Shown piece after piece: positions 45,501 to 60,139 of a stretch of 64,000 nt of DNA. Location: positions 20,127,621-20,191,620 of the forward strand of contig JANCRA010000004.1 of NCBI GenBank assembly GCA_024362935.1, written 5' to 3'. The translations under genes and the position numbers were made by a program. The DNA comes from Setophaga petechia. Lineage: Eukaryota > Chordata > Aves > Passeriformes > Parulidae. Position 1 is the first letter of the stretch. Each line of letters opens with the position of its first letter. Under the pieces are notes generated by a model. It was not told where the DNA came from. It searched no databases and saw only the letters and a list, made by a program, of their open reading frames with translations.

Positions 45501-47097
45501 TGTCAATAGGTGGGAGAAACACTGTAAAATTATGCCTTGGGGCCAAGAGAAGTACCATTGAGAGTCTTGGCTAGCAATGTAGCAGCCTCTCTGTTTGTTT
45601 GCCTAATTGGTATAAATATCCTTTGAGAGCTGTAACAGAACTGACAGCAGGAGGCATAGCATTATAGAAAAAAATGTAGAGAAAAAGGTCTTGGTTTAAT
45701 CATTGACACAGGTTGAAGAATGGATGGTTCACATTAGATCATAGTAAAAAGCATGAACTGAAACAAGTTATGTGGGAAATGCTTCGCTTACAATAAAATA
45801 TGTACTTAAAGTGGCTTTCAAAAAAGACAAATAAATGGATATGAGGAACTTAATAACATTCTGAAACATTTTTTTTTAGCAAAATTAAATTAAAACAAAG
45901 GACTGCTAATAAAAGCTGACAAAATTAGTGATTCAAATCAGAACCATTTCCTCAGATTTCTGCTAGCAGTAAACGGTGAGAAAAAGTCTGAATGGACCTT
46001 CTGTGTAATCTACTGAACTGGGCCCATAACATAGACCTACTTAAGTTACTCTTTGATTTTTTCAATTTAGTATTTGATTAAAAGTTCCTGATATATGAAG
46101 CACAACTAGTACTTACTGCTGATAGTAGAAAAACAGTTAACATGTCCAAGCCTTCTGAGGCATTTAAGGTGTACATCTCTGTCGCACTTCAAATTACCAG
46201 AACATGCAATCTCCATCAGCAAAAGGGAGGCAAGCCAGTACAAGCAGGAGTCAGAAAGTTAAGAATGCAGCAGAGAAGTAATAATACATATTGTGTTTTC
46301 TTACCTCCTGTAATTAACTATTTGTTGCAATATTTTGACAGGGATTCCACATGTCCTTGTCCACTCTTGCATGCATGTCATTTGTTAGAAGTGGATGCAC
46401 AAGTTAAATTGAACACAGAATTTTTATTTTTGGTAACATTTATAACATTTATAACATCCATGTGCACAATAAAATCACAAAACAGCAGTGTCTTTTACTC
46501 AGGAGTTGGATACCAGCTCTGAGGAAGCATGACTGTTTCAAAGATCTGAATGGAATTTGATATGCAATGTAAGTTCTGTAACAACCCATTTTACACACAA
46601 CAATTAATATCCCACACATGCAATTGGATTAATCAGAATAGGCTTGGGGTACCTGTTTAATACAGAAAACTTCAAAAGTATTAAAAATATTCAATGAGAT
46701 CACAATTTTATTTTCATAGGCCAGAATTTTTAACTAAGAATTGATAAGTTCTGGGAACATAAGTGAATGTGAGTATTTTCCAAAACAACTTTTTGGTTAG
46801 GTTAGGTGCTTTAAAGCAATACAGATAGGACTCAATCATTTATACAGTGACAATATCTTTTCAGGCTAATCCCACTTTTCTTTTTCTTTAGAAATTTGTC
46901 AGTTACTCCATTTAATCATGCCAAAGTCCTTCTCAATCCAATATTTCCTTAACTTTTTCTCACATTACACCCACTTTGTCCCATTCAGAGCAGTAGTGAA
47001 TCAAAAATGGTGTGGCAAAATACTTACCGGCAATGGTAAGGTTTGACTATTTTGCCTTCTCTAACACTATTTAGAAGAGTCATAAATGCCCCTCTAA

Positions 47098-47133
47098 ATA
47101 AAAAAAAAAAAAAACAAAACCAAAAACCAAACC
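47098..47133. repeat. A-rich low-complexity tract
   Basis: A run of about 16 A followed by CAAAACCAAAAACCAAACC. Its composition is very like the tract at 32213-32308. Possibly an old retroposon tail; no source sequence recognised. Confidence 0.8.
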
Positions 47134-50100
47134 TTTAGGCTGGGATGACTGCAGTCTAAATTCAACTTTGCCTTTCAGATGCAAAGGAAAAGGACTTTCA
47201 TTTGTAAAGGCAGTTTGCTTAACTCTGAGCTATTGGTAGAGAGGTCTCCAGCTGCTGCATTCCACAATTGCCTTTAATTCCTAATTAGTATTAAAGGTTA
47301 TGGTGTGACAGAGGATTTGTCTCAACCAGGTTAGAGTGCAACTCAAACTCAAATAGACATTTAAACAAGAATGTGTATCTTAAGGATAATAGCCTGCCAA
47401 TAGCAAACTCATAATTTCTCTTAACTGCCCACATCTCATAGAGCTCTGATCTCTGTTCTGTGTGGTGTGAGTATTCTGCTGCATTTCTTAAGCTCTAAGT
47501 GTTACCAAGAGCTTTTAAAACCCTGATCCTTATTCAAAATTAAAAATGCTGGAGTTAATTTGGGGCAGTATATGGGACAAGTCCCAAGGTGATGTGACAT
47601 CTTGTTTTTTGATACATATGTTTTCCTTTCCTTTCTGTTTTTATTCAACTTTTAATTTTCATCAAGATCTGTCTGCAGCTATGCAGTGAAAACATTATTA
47701 AATTTACAGTTCAGGAACACTGTAGGATTTGCACAATAAAGATTTTTTGAGTAAAACTCTACCAACTATGTGAAAAATTACTTTTATTTCCATTCACTTT
47801 GTTTTTAGACAAAAAATAATAGTTTTCAAAATAATTCATAGGTATAGAATAAGCAGGATGAAAAGAACTTGGGGACTAGTAAGACATTACTGCGACCAAG
47901 TTGTTAGATAGTCAGATGGGAGTGGAGTTTTGGCAATATATCCTTTCCTGCTCCTTTGCCCTTCTTCCTTTTACCGATTCAGATATCTGGAATGTCCTAT
48001 CTGTTAAATGCTGTATGAAAGAGCATGCATCCTATGAATTCAGCATTCTTTCAGACCTTGCCATTGATAACATAGAGAGAATACTCTGCAGAATGACATA
48101 GTTTGGAACAAAGACAGATAGTTTGTGAAAGCATTACAAGCTTGATAAATTAGCTGGTTTGTGTTTGTGATTTTTTGCTAAGTAAGACAGAGACAGATTG
48201 CATGCTACATTTGACAGATTTCATGGACTAATACTTGAGACTTCTTTGAAATATCAGCTGAAAGGGGGCTTTGCTTGATTACCCATGTGGATCCTGAAAA
48301 TTGCAAAGAATGACTAATCTAGAAATGAGGGAGTGCAGTATGAAACAGATGATGCTGCAAAGATTTTTCTTTAGAATCTAAGTAGTAATAACTTTTATTT
48401 TTAAATGAGAGTGATGGGGGTCCTGGTTTTTGTTTCTTTCTTTGTTTTCTATTGTTTTGTTGTTTTTATTTTTTAAAACTTGCTTCATTAGCTTTGTGAT
48501 TTCTTCTTATTCAGTCTTTTGACTGGTGACATTAGTACCAACATCAAAACTTTATGTGCTAATAAAGACGTAATATTCACGGCTTAAAATAACATTGGTC
48601 CTTTGTAAAAGAGAACAAAAAGATGAAACCTGTGGCAAACAGAAGATATATTTTCATGACAAATTTTTTTAAAAAGCTATTTCTGTTTCTTACTCTATTC
48701 TCATTCTTTTACAAGTTTAAACTATATCACAAACACTGTCTGTTAATTAGGATACAATATTCATGTGATTCAAGAGTAATCTTTACCTTTCTATAGAACC
48801 AAGAGGTTCACAAGGGTTAGAGTTTTAGAAAACTTAACTCTTTTTTCATAACAATATTCATGGTATACTGAACAGCATCTTTTAGTTCCAGGGAAGCTGG
48901 TGGTCAGTGTAATTTTGACTTAACAGTAGCCTAATTTTGTCTGTTCTCAACCAGCTTTGTAGCACTGGAGCTTGCAGTACAATTTGTAGCAAGCTATGAA
49001 GTTGACATTTGCTCCCAATACACAGGAAGAAATTTGGGAGTGAGCAAAATGTGTAACCACTTCTTCCCTGGTAATGCTCACTAAACAAAGAAGTGGGAGG
49101 AATATATTGTATTTGGCATTATACTGTTTTGTACCATTTAAGAACATTATTTTCATATTCTCTCTTGAAACTGATCTGTACATATTTTAGCAAAATGGAT
49201 TAAAAGTACAGAGAGAAAGAATAAAAGTGACAATGAGATTTCAGCTTTTTTTTTTTTGAGAAGGTTAATGTAAAAGTAGGTAAGGAGAGAAAAAACTCTC
49301 AACAGATTATTGAAAGAGAAAATTTGCTCCTTTTTGAATTTTTTGAAATTAATTAAAATTTTCTTTCTAAAAAGAGTTTAATGAGTGTCTACATGAGCGA
49401 TTTCAGATTTAAACTCCTAGTAGATTATGGGTAATCTTTAATAAAGGAATATAGGGGAATGAAAGCTTTAGCACTAGAATTTAGAAAATAATGCCATGAC
49501 TGCACATTTTAAATCCAATGCTTACATTATTATAAACTATTGTTCCATTATACAGCAGAATAGATGACACTTCCTTCACCTCTGACCAGGTGATGATGAT
49601 TCCTCATCGGCGGAGAGATCCCAAAGATGAAGACCAAAATTAATTAATTCAAGAATTGAGATGAAGTTCCCTAATTCATAATCTACCAATCTCAATTTTG
49701 AGATAATTTTTTCCCTCAACCTGAGCATGCTTTAGAAATGATCACTTGTATCTGCATCCTTTAATGGCTCCTGTATCCAAATATATGTATCACAGAATTT
49801 GCCAATAAAAGTAGGTGCTTCACAGTAAACACTAGAGTAGGTTTGTTTCTAATCTGTAAAGGTATAATTAAAGGACAGTGCCCAGATGGCAAGATGTAAT
49901 CTTGATCACCACGTAGACGTAATGAAAATGCTCTGCTTGCAATATACAATTAGTACCACGACATGAAGCAAGTTGTAGTTTCCTTTCTACTTGTAAGAAA
50001 TTTTGTATTTGCTTACTGTTCTGCAACAGGCCCTTTCTGGTATGCCAATTGTACCTGTAAACGTTTACATTTAAGCCTTTAAGCCACAGAAAAGTATTTT

Positions 50101-53100
50101 AAGTCTTTAAACTACATAAAAACTTTTTTTCTTTGGTTTTAGAGGAGGATTTTTTTATTCTGTTTCTGCAAGTGTCTTTAATGGTAATACTTTGAGACTT
50201 TTCAATTAATATCTCTGATTTCCCGCTTGTTCAGTGTAAAGTTTGAGTTTGTTTTTTTCAGTTCCATGGCCAGACAAACAAAACTAAGACCTAATTAAAA
50301 AAGACAGCTCTGACCACAGAGAAATCAAGTTGATACAAGATTTTTTTCTAATTTAAGCTTTATCTGTGCTACCACAGCAATGTCCACAGAGACTGACACA
50401 GGTGCTCACAATTCTACGCAGGAGATGCAGAATTTCCTCTTGAACTATCCTGTAGCTTCAACAGGGTTTATTTCCTATTTTTTTTAGTATTTCATTTGCA
50501 AAGATGGGTCTTAAGAAGGTCTTTATATTCTGTAATCTCATAATGAAGAGCAAGAATAATCTGGAATATTCTTAATGCACTGCTGAAATACATTTCTCCG
50601 ACATGCCATGAGACATCAAAGGTCACATGTGACATTTTGAAACTGAGAATCCCCAGAGATCTGCTACCAGATCTCTATTAAAAATTTTATTTTCAAAGAT
50701 CTAACTACACTGATACCCAATCTTCATTCCCTGTGGCCAGCTTTTCAGTTACCTCCTAAAGTGCTGAATTATAAACCAGTCATAATGGATAAATTAATGA
50801 CATAAGGATGTGGATAAATAGATTATGCACAGATGGGAAGTATTTTTCAAGGCTGCTGATGTTGCTCACCTAAGCAGCACAAAGCAAAGAGTTCAGATAC
50901 CTCATATTCCTTTTACATACATCATGACCTTTTTAATGTAGAGAAATCTTTCTGAGCCCTCATCATTGCTGTCCATGTTAAAGTTTTTAGAGTCAGATGG
51001 AGAATCAACCCAGAGGTCTTCTGTCACCATGAAATTCCCCTGTAAAAAGTGCCCACAATCTCTGAAGAATTTTTTTATCTATTCATATACACCTGTTATC
51101 CTTTATGTATATTTCAGGAACGAGTTGTCCAGAGACTTGCTTCTTGGTCTTGGTTTAGTTACAGTCTCCAAGCATACTTTTCAAATGATTCTGTTCATAG
51201 TAAAACACAGAAATCTTCCTTCTTCAAGCAAAGCTTTTGAAAATCAATTAAAAAATCCTATATCTAGTTCTGGAAAGTTTTAATATTATTTCAAATCCTT
51301 TCCACTCTGAACAGTTCCTGGGTTTGAGAAAACTGGTTCTAGAGTGAAGGTGAGAATGTGTGTATGTGGTAATTAAAAACTGACTCAGTAATTCACATGC
51401 TATAAAGCATTTCAGTATTAGCTCTACCGTTTTGATACTCAGAGTTGAGTCTCCACCAGATTTCCTGAGTAGGAAAACCTAGTTCATTACTGAAAACAAG
51501 TAAAGACCTCAAGGTTTGAACTTCCCTGGGAATCAATGGGTTCTCTTACACCCACTTTTTTGTACCAAAGCAGTGCTTTGAGAAGCGCCTTCAATTTAGT
51601 ATCTTGCCTCTGTAAGGTTTTGATCTTTTTACAGCACAAGATAGTGGTTTGGAAATGTTACATTTTAACAGTTCATTATTGCTGTCCAGTTCTGCTCTTT
51701 TCAGTTAAGAAGGCATTTAAATTCTTCTATATGTTTATCAACAGCGATACACCTCCTAAGATTGCTTCACCATTTTTGTGGTAGCATCATCCGCAACAAT
51801 ATGAGAGTAAGGGAGATTATGTTAAATCATGTCAGCAGGGACTTTCTATTTATATTCTACTTTGTTTGTTTAAAATTTGAGGAAAATGTGTGAAATGTGC
51901 TTGTGGTTAGGGATATTAGCAGATTTGAATCTTTATATTTTAGAAATAGTAGTTCTTCTAGTAATAATCACAAGTTTCTAAGACCTTGTTGATGTCAGTG
52001 TAGTAAATTAGGCAAGGAACCTGTGAATAACTATGTAGCTAACTAAAGACTGCATCATTGTCACAAGGTCACACATTGACAGTGCATCAACAGTTCTAAG
52101 TTTTGTGTGATCAGATTTCTGAATTTGTGAGACTATGGTCAGAAAGTCTGTGCTGGGTCTTAACTTATGACCTGAGACTTTCCCAGGCTAAGTACATAGA
52201 TTGGCCTTTTGGTTTTGTAGTTTGCAGGAGAACACTGGCCAAAAATCTATTTTACAAGTGTAAAATATAGTTCTATTTTGAAATACTTCATTTTTTTTCA
52301 GTACAGTCCAGTACAATTTAAATATCTTGATTTTATTTCTGAATAATTGCCAGTGAAGTAGAGGATGTGGTCAAATCCAATGTAAATACCAATACCATCT
52401 AAAAATAACATTTATGAGAAGTGCAGAAAGGATGGAAAGAAGTGAGCTGTCATTTTCAAGTGCTAATGTAGAGTTGAGCTAATCCTTTTATGCTGTGGGG
52501 ATACAACAGTAAATAATGTGTGTGACAGCATCTAGCAATTATTTGATAGTACCTTTAACTAACTTAACCATAATTCTTGCTTCATTACGTGTATTGCCAT
52601 CCCATGGTTGGAATTCCACTGTGCACACTGTATGTGCACATCATCCCTATATTTAATGTGTGATTAAAAAAAGTGTGGAGAGCTGGGGCAGGCCGTGTTG
52701 TTAAGGTGAATAGGTGTCATTTTGTATGTGTAACTGGTAGATTAAATTGAGAAATTGGCTGAAAACCTGTTGAGGTTTCTTTGCAGCAGATGCTGATGAA
52801 CAAAGAAATGGTAATAAAGGCAACAATTAGCCTGCTAAGCTGTGGCCTTCCTTGATTGCCAGCCAGGAGGCTACACAGCAAAACACAGCATTCAGGTACC
52901 TTGGAAGCAGAATTTTTGAGAACATAAACAACAGGTTGTCTCAAATCTTAGAGCCTTGTTTTGCATTTTCCTGTAAATATTTTACGACAAATCCTTAACA
53001 GTTTGAGAGAGAGTAGTTTTCAATCAGGTCACCATCTCACTAGGACAGAAGAACCTAAAGACTGGTGAAAACAGCAATCCATCAAACCCAAGTTTTGATT

Positions 53101-53311
53101 TCTGACTTTAGAAAACAGTGAAAACCAAGAGATTTTTTGCATGAATGCAAGGATTTTAGCACATCGTGCCAATGGACTTCCATGTCCCTTAGTGACAAAT
53201 TATTTTATTCATATGATTAATATTCTTTCAATCTGTCTGTCTGTTTGACACTTATAGTACCTCTGCAGTGGTGGTAGCAGCACTTTTAGTTAAAGGTAAA
53301 ATAAAAGAAAA

Positions 53312-53380
53312 ATACATACGCACACACACATATGTACATACATAATATATATATATACACACACATATATATGTATATTT
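53312..53380. repeat. Compound CA/TA microsatellite
   Basis: Mixed CA, TA and CATA units with (CA)n blocks at about 53321-53330 and 53356-53364 separated by TA runs. Alternating purine-pyrimidine sequence; simple repeat. Confidence 0.9.
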
Positions 53381-53920
53381 GTTTCTCGGGATTAAATGAT
53401 GGCTGAGGTCTGTGTTCAGTGAATAGTTTCCTTGAAAGCTTTCAAACTCTTTCAGAAGCTCTGGCCTGCAGGCAGCCTCCCTGCCTCACACTCCTAAGCC
53501 ACCAGCAAAGGGAACATGCCCCAAACTTGAACCCACAGAGGAGATTACAAATGGCTTCCACAAACACAGAAACAAAAAACCCTACCACAGATACAGAGGG
53601 CCATTCATAGTAAATAATGTCTTGATAATTTACAGGTTTTTCTTCTTGAGATTCTTAAAGAAAATCAGGGACTTTTACAGGAATTAAAGGCTAAGGACTA
53701 AAAGTGAGCTGTATTCTCCTACACAGCTATAAATAGAAGCAAAGTTTGAGCTCCCATTGTAATTGATTACCTTAGGGCTTCTTTCTTGCTCTGCCTGCAG
53801 TGTTAGTGTGTGGGAATGGTATGTGACAATAATGGCAGAGATTGATGAGGCCTGTAAAATGAGAAAATTGAGAGACGGTAAAACAATTATCAACCTGAGC
53901 CATTAAGAGTTTTTAATAAC
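53381..53920. other. Presumed intron
   Basis: Non-coding between the microsatellite and the next CR1. A 63-codon + strand frame at 53419-53610 shows no splice-bounded or domain features. Confidence 0.5.
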
Positions 53921-54205
53921 AGAGTCACAGAATGATAGGGCTTTGGAGGGGACTTCTGAAGATCATTTAGTCCAATATCTTTGCTAAAGCAGATTCATTT
54001 ACAACAGGTTGCATAGGATCTCGTCCAGCTGAGTTATGGATCTTGGCAAAGAAGATTCTAGAATGTCTCTGGGCAGCCTGTTCCAGTGCTCTGTTGCCCT
54101 TCCAGTATACTTTTCCTGATGTTCAGAATAGACTTCCTATGTTTCCACTTGTGACCATTGTCCTGTCCCTGGGTACTAATGAATAGAGTTTGGTCTCCAC
54201 AGATT
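53921..54205 (-). mobile_element. CR1 LINE 3'-end fragment
   Basis: The + strand shows reverse-complement CR1: 'agagtcacagaatgatag', 'gaagatcatttagtccaa', 'ctaaagcagattcatttaca', 'gttgcataggatctcgtcca', 'ctctgggcagcctgttccag' and 'ttgtcctgtccctgggtact'. About 285 bp. The block pattern is closer to that of the copy at 27634-28300 than to the copy at 60140-60600, so at least two CR1 subfamilies are present in the window. Confidence 0.92.
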
Positions 54206-57200
54206 CTTAATTATATGAAAAACAGAGGGGAATTTGAAACTTAATAGTTAAAAAAAAATAACAACCATTTAAGAAAAATCTTTATGGAATTGTATGGCTC
54301 CTGCATTATATGCCATTATGTAATTTCTCTGTTATTACATTACAAAACCCTTCAGCTTTAGTCATGCTCACAGAAATTTGTGCCTAATCCACAGAGATAT
54401 TATGAAAGTTTATTAGCATGTTTTTGTCTGCACAGGTCAGAGTGGAGTACTGGCAAGATACGAGTGGGGAGTGGCAGCCTTGCTATCACAGGCAGTAGAC
54501 ATCTAGGCTGGGCTAGGCAGTAAGTTCAAAATGAGAAGTTTTAAAATAGAACTGGTGGGCAGTTCTATTTTTGGGGGGCAAAAAGATGCAGGAAGAGAAT
54601 TTACATATACTCTGCCAACCATTTTAGAAGTGCCTTGAAGTTCCAAAAAGTGAAGCTACAGCTAACATCTTCTGTTTGAGTAGCATGTCTTGTGTAGAAG
54701 TGCTCTCTATGGACTCAAGATGTTTCACATGTGTGGAACCATGCATGATCATACACGGTACTGAAGTTAGTATTTTAAGAAAGAGCAAGTGAAATGCATA
54801 GAGCTAAAGATTGTAGTGTGATCTTTTATATATATGAAAATGCAAAGATAAGATTGCTGGTTCTTAGCTATGTCACATATCTGACTCTTGAAAGATTGGC
54901 AGCATAATGTTAATATTTGTTTTGCGTTGCATTTTTCACAGGGATTATTGGTAGTCTCTATGCAGTCCTCCAGGGAAGGAAACCAGAATGAAGTCATAGT
55001 TTAAAGAAATTATAATGACCTCAGTGTAAGGCATTTGGAGAAGAAGGAAGTATTACATCATCTCCTGGTGATAATGCAGCATGAATGAACAAAATTATTG
55101 TTATTTACCATATTAGAATATCTTAAGAAACATCTCTGATAATGCTGATATTTTTAAAATTTATTTGAATATGTTCCCTTAATGATGTCAAGGGCAGGAT
55201 AGACATAAATATTCAAGCTTTGAAATTTTTGTTCTGCTTTGCATAAGAAAAAGACATCATCTTTCTGCTCTGTGGAGAGCAATATCTGCTTTACAGTGTG
55301 TAATCATGACATTGCAAACATGGTGATCAGTCTTTCTTGGAATATTGAAGTTTTGGTTGCTTTGGGGGATTTTTTAAGCTTCCCCAAATCAAGGTTTGTA
55401 AATGTGACATTCTCACCTTTCACTCAGAAAAAAAAGATATTTCAAGTTTTTTTGATTATGGAGAAAATATCAGATATGGGAATTTCAGTGACAAAAGTGA
55501 GGAAAAGAGAAAGAATATAATGGGAGTTTTATGTCAACACTCCTGGAGACATGAAATTTTTGAACACTTGGGGCAAAATTATTGAGATCTGGTTTGTTGT
55601 ATCTACCTACAATCAGAAATTGAACAGGATGTTTCTGCTAACACTGACTTGTGCGTGAAGCTTTACAGATCTATGAGTAAAATATGTGGGCAGATCTTTG
55701 GTCCATAGCAATGCATAAAATTAAAATTAAAAGATCAGATAACGTTGAAGGGATTTTGCATGATATAGAATTTCAGGTAAAATTCCTGGAATGCTTGGTG
55801 AACATCTAGAACCTGCATTAAAGAGTCTTTCTGAAAACTTTATGGCTATTCCAACTTGGTTAGCTAGACTGAAGCTGGAATGACTGACTATTAATCTTGG
55901 AACAATGTTTTCATCTTCTGGAGGCACAGCTCCAGGCAGACAGTTACTTCTTGCTGTTAAAAATAGAGGTCATCCAAGACAATTCCTTCTCATCAACACT
56001 TGCTCTTCTTTCTCCCTGAATTCTATGCACTTGTGAGGGATAAAGCCAGACTACTTTAACAGATTTTGAGCACATTTAGGTAGAATCCTTCAGAAGCTCA
56101 TCAAACTGACTTGCAGTTATGCTCTGATAGACAAAGCCTTTTATCTCTGCAGCGCAGCCATGAGGTAACAGAGGTGTAAAGCATGCTTGAGTATTCTCAG
56201 ATGTTTCTGTCCATGGCAAATTCTCTTCCATATTATAAGCACGCTAGAGTTCAGTGGCATGCCTCAGCCAGGGAACTCACTTTTGAGCTAATGTTTTAGT
56301 TTTGTTTCTGCCTGGCTTCCAGGAGAGAAAACATAATCTTTACTTCTGAATGTTTTTTTCAGGTGCTCTTCACCAGAAAGCACCAGAAAGCTGTGTGTTT
56401 TCATTTTGGGTGGTTGTGATTATAATTGCTTGGGAATTTTTGAACAATGCTTTTGGTTTTTTAATTTTGCTTGTGAGAAGATATGCATTCATCGAAACTG
56501 AAACAAGTAAAATTCAGTATTTATAAATTTTCAATCAAATTCCAAGCGTATTTCAAAATGTTTGGAACAACTGTGATTGTTCTATTTTATAATACCATTT
56601 TGTTTTTAACTCTCAGTTACTCATGAAAAATTAACAAAATTTAACTATTTTGAAGTTATTCTAATGAAAAATTATAAACTCAAACTTATTTTCAACAGTG
56701 ATTCAACTCTGTTACATAGGTAAACAAATTATGAAATTCAATTAGAGTTATGAAATAAATAAACATATTCTCCAGTAATTTCCAATCCACAGTGTACAGG
56801 TTTCTGTTTATGGGTATCAGATATTTTTATGACTTTGTTTGTCAATTAAGAGAGTACTCTACCTTTGAAACATAAGTAGATATTTATAACTAAATTTAAG
56901 CAATCTATGTTTGTTTCACTTACTAAACTAGGTTTCTGAGGCAAAATATCATGAGGCAAAATAGTTCCTTAATGAATTGTGCAATTTGTTCTGAATCTTT
57001 CAATTTGCACACCTGTTTTGAAACACAGATGGGAAAACTGAGTTAAGTGGTCTCATTGGTGCCTTGGATGTACGATATTGCAACAAATATCTCTAAACTG
57101 TTAAGGCATCCTCTGGCAGGAGAAGGTGGATTTAGTATGTCTAGTCAATTTAAAATGGAAAGTGGCATGCATATATGCAAATATCTTTGCTAACAATTCT

Positions 57201-60139
57201 CAAGTGACACTGATGGTGAGAAAGTCACATATATAGGATCTCTCAACTAGAGAACAAAATCCCTTCAACTGCTTATGGATATAAAGAATAATTCATCTAG
57301 TATGTAAAATATGCATGAGTCAGGTAGCATTTAAAAATGGCTGCTTTTGTACTTGCAGACATTCGCTGCTGTGTGATGCAGTTTAAATATCAATAGAAGT
57401 TTAAACTAATATTGAGATAGGATATTTCTTTAGATTGAATGATGCTGACTGTATATCTTAAATAATGTTATTGGTCAATGCAAAATAAAGTTAAAAGACC
57501 TACTGAGAAAAACAGCTTAATCATCAAGATACTTCATTTTCTAATCTTTGTTTTCCCGGTATTCCTCCCTGGACAAGACCATAGTTCAGTTCTTATGCTA
57601 GGATGAAAACTGGGCTTTTGGAAATTTTATGTCAAGTGTGGCAAAGTTAAAATTTTTTAAAAAATTATTTTTTTAATTTAAATTGCCATGCTAGTGGGGT
57701 GGGAACATTAATTAATTTTACAGACAATGTGATGTCATTTGGATTTAACATAAATTCATTGCAATATGAAAATTCTTCTATAGTCAGGAGTGTCTTTTCA
57801 GTTAAAGGTGAGTAAAGTAGGTTCTAATCTTCTGTCCTGAAATACTGGACTCTCAATTCAGCTACCAGGATCTTTCTTGTCTCTCTGAAATAAAAATGTA
57901 TGTTAGTAGATCTAAGAGATACCCAAAATAGGAAAACATGTAGTAAAGGGACAAGTATAATAAGAAAAACCTGTATCTGCTGGTCTGAGCTTTCATCTGG
58001 TTATGGAGTAGTGGCTAAATACACCTTTTGACCAGTTCTCTGCGTGGTGGCCAAGCTCAGCTTTACTTTCTTCACACATCAGTATGCATGCAGTACTTCT
58101 CAGTGCACAGAACACTTTGACCTATGAAATGAGAAAGGAGAAATGTTCACAGAGCGCCTTGTGCTCTAAGAATTTGTGATTTTTTTAGCATGTAACTGTA
58201 GTTAACCTACAATTTTGTTTGTGTGAACTGTGAAATATCTGATATTATGAGTCTGGTGCATACCAGAGTGAGTTTGTTTTATAGTTGCCTCTGTGGTGGT
58301 GGGAAAAATAATCACAGTCCATTCAGGTTGAATTTACCTGAGTTGAAGCATGACAGACAGGTGTGTAGCTGTGGAAAACCTACAGCTTGGCACTGTTGTT
58401 TTTTCACCAAAGTTGAGTACAAAAATAAAAGGGAACCTAAACCAGGAGATGACTGTCAACCCTCCTTTTCCTCCTAGCCTAAATATAGGATGTTTTTGGC
58501 ATCACTGAAAACTGTCAGGGAGCTTTTCTGCACAAAGGAAGAATTTGTGCTGTGAGCAAGATATTTTTACTTCAGTTAGGGAACAGCCAAGGGAAATATA
58601 CAGAAGCTGTCAGTAGAAATCAAGGGCTGAACAGTATGCATGCAGAGTGGCTGAATGGTCATTTTATCTTTGGCTCAACTTGCTTGGTGTTTTTACAGAA
58701 ATTAATATGTATGATTAAATTTTTAAACCTTATTAATAGCTTGCTTCAAGCAAATAGGTACTTCAGTAGATATAAGCCTTAGTTGTCTAATACATAAGTC
58801 TACATGAATACATGAATAATACCCTGAATATTATTTGTATTTCCTCCATAGTTTAGCTGAAAATCTTGAAGGAGTAACACCTAAACCACTAAGCTTGCTG
58901 GCCCAAATTTCATAGCCTAAGAGCAAAATCCCTGTTAGTGCATAATTATGGCATGTAATTACTGTTCCAAGGGAACAGTAATATTGTTGGGATCACAGCT
59001 GTTGAATGCTATAGGAAATGAGTCTTGGATTTAAGTCTTTCACAATGCATACAATCAGTGACACCCTTGGGAGGACTTCCTGGGCAGGACACCTGGAAGG
59101 CACCCTCCTTGTGTGCATATAGAGGTACACTCTATGAAAAGGGGAACTGCTGGTTGAAAATATATTTCTTAGTTCAGCTGATAGAGGTGGCATTACAGTG
59201 CGTGGCATAAACATTTCACTTTATCTAGACAACAGTCAGATTTCCACACACTCACTTGGAAAATTGTCCTTGGAGTAGTAAATTTCTTTTACTTTGTTAA
59301 AGAAAAAAACCTTATTCTTACATGATTTGAAGTTGATACAGTCATATCTTCAGCAAATGGGATGATTTATGATAAATTGATAAGGTGTCATTGGCTAGCC
59401 AATTCCAGATAGTGTATCCTGTATAAAAGAAGGAATTGAAGATTTGATTCCTATTTTTTGCAAAAGGCAATTGAAAACTTCTACCTGATAAGGTATGGGC
59501 TTGAAACAAACTCAAACATCCAAAGAAATTGTAAATATGTTCTGGAAAGGTTTGCTCTAAAGTGCTTTTCTTCTTCTTTCAGGTTTCAGTAGGCTGGTTT
59601 TGACCAATCCTGTCTGGCTATGTTAGGAAGAATTACAGCTTTGCACACAAATATTTTCATGTTTTTACCAGTTCTGTTTAATGAAAAAAATTGAAGCTTT
59701 GTACTAAAATCAATCTTCTACTCTTAAATTCTTTCCTGTTGTAAAGGAGGGTGAGCCAGGAAGAAAGAAATAAATAATAAAGACATTTCAGGAAATAATT
59801 GGAACAGAATACAATGATATTAACTGTGTCTGTACCTTACTGCTTTCATTTTCATGGCAGCTTTAAAGAATTAGATGGTCAGTAAGACTATTTAGAGGTA
59901 ATGAGAAATATCAGAATTATGCCAGGTACAGGAGGATCTCTCAAAAGAAGAAGCTGGAGGAGCTTTCCTTGATCATAATTCTAACCTCTTCAGGCAAAGG
60001 AAAGTCCGAATTGTTTTCCCATATCCTACCAACCAGTTGCAGTATATGATTTCCCTCATTGTTTATGTCTATAGCACCCCATTATGGAAAATGGATTATT
60101 TGTATGACCAGATATATGACTGACAGAGAAAGCAATCTG
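54206..60139. other. Presumed intron, no exon recognised
   Basis: AT-rich DNA of about 5.9 kb. An 11-bp-stem hairpin is at 58958-58982. No repeat family, exon or RNA gene was recognised. Open frames of 60-93 codons are chance-level. Confidence 0.5.
58958..58982. repeat. Hairpin, 11-bp perfect stem, 3-nt loop
   Basis: The arms attactgttcc (58958-58968) and ggaacagtaat (58972-58982) are perfect reverse complements around aag. The half-sites TGTTCC/GGAACA with a 3-nt spacer match the steroid-receptor response-element layout (GGAACAnnnTGTTCC) in everted order, so this is not a canonical site. Confidence 0.8.

Larger units (their letters stand above)
40577..53311. other. Presumed intron, no exon recognised
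   Basis: About 12.7 kb of AT-rich DNA with no recognisable exon, LTR or CR1. Noted contents: a small 8-bp-stem inverted repeat near 41440, a Pbx/Hox-like TGATCAATCA at 42337-42346, the CRE palindrome at 42559-42578 and an A-rich tract at 47098-47133. The longest open frame (126 codons, + strand 46142-46522) has no family features. Confidence 0.5.

Noticed and set aside
46142..46522. 126-codon + strand frame
   Set aside because: The longest frame in its region, but no domain, no plausible splice context and no codon bias; fits chance in 64 kb read in six frames.
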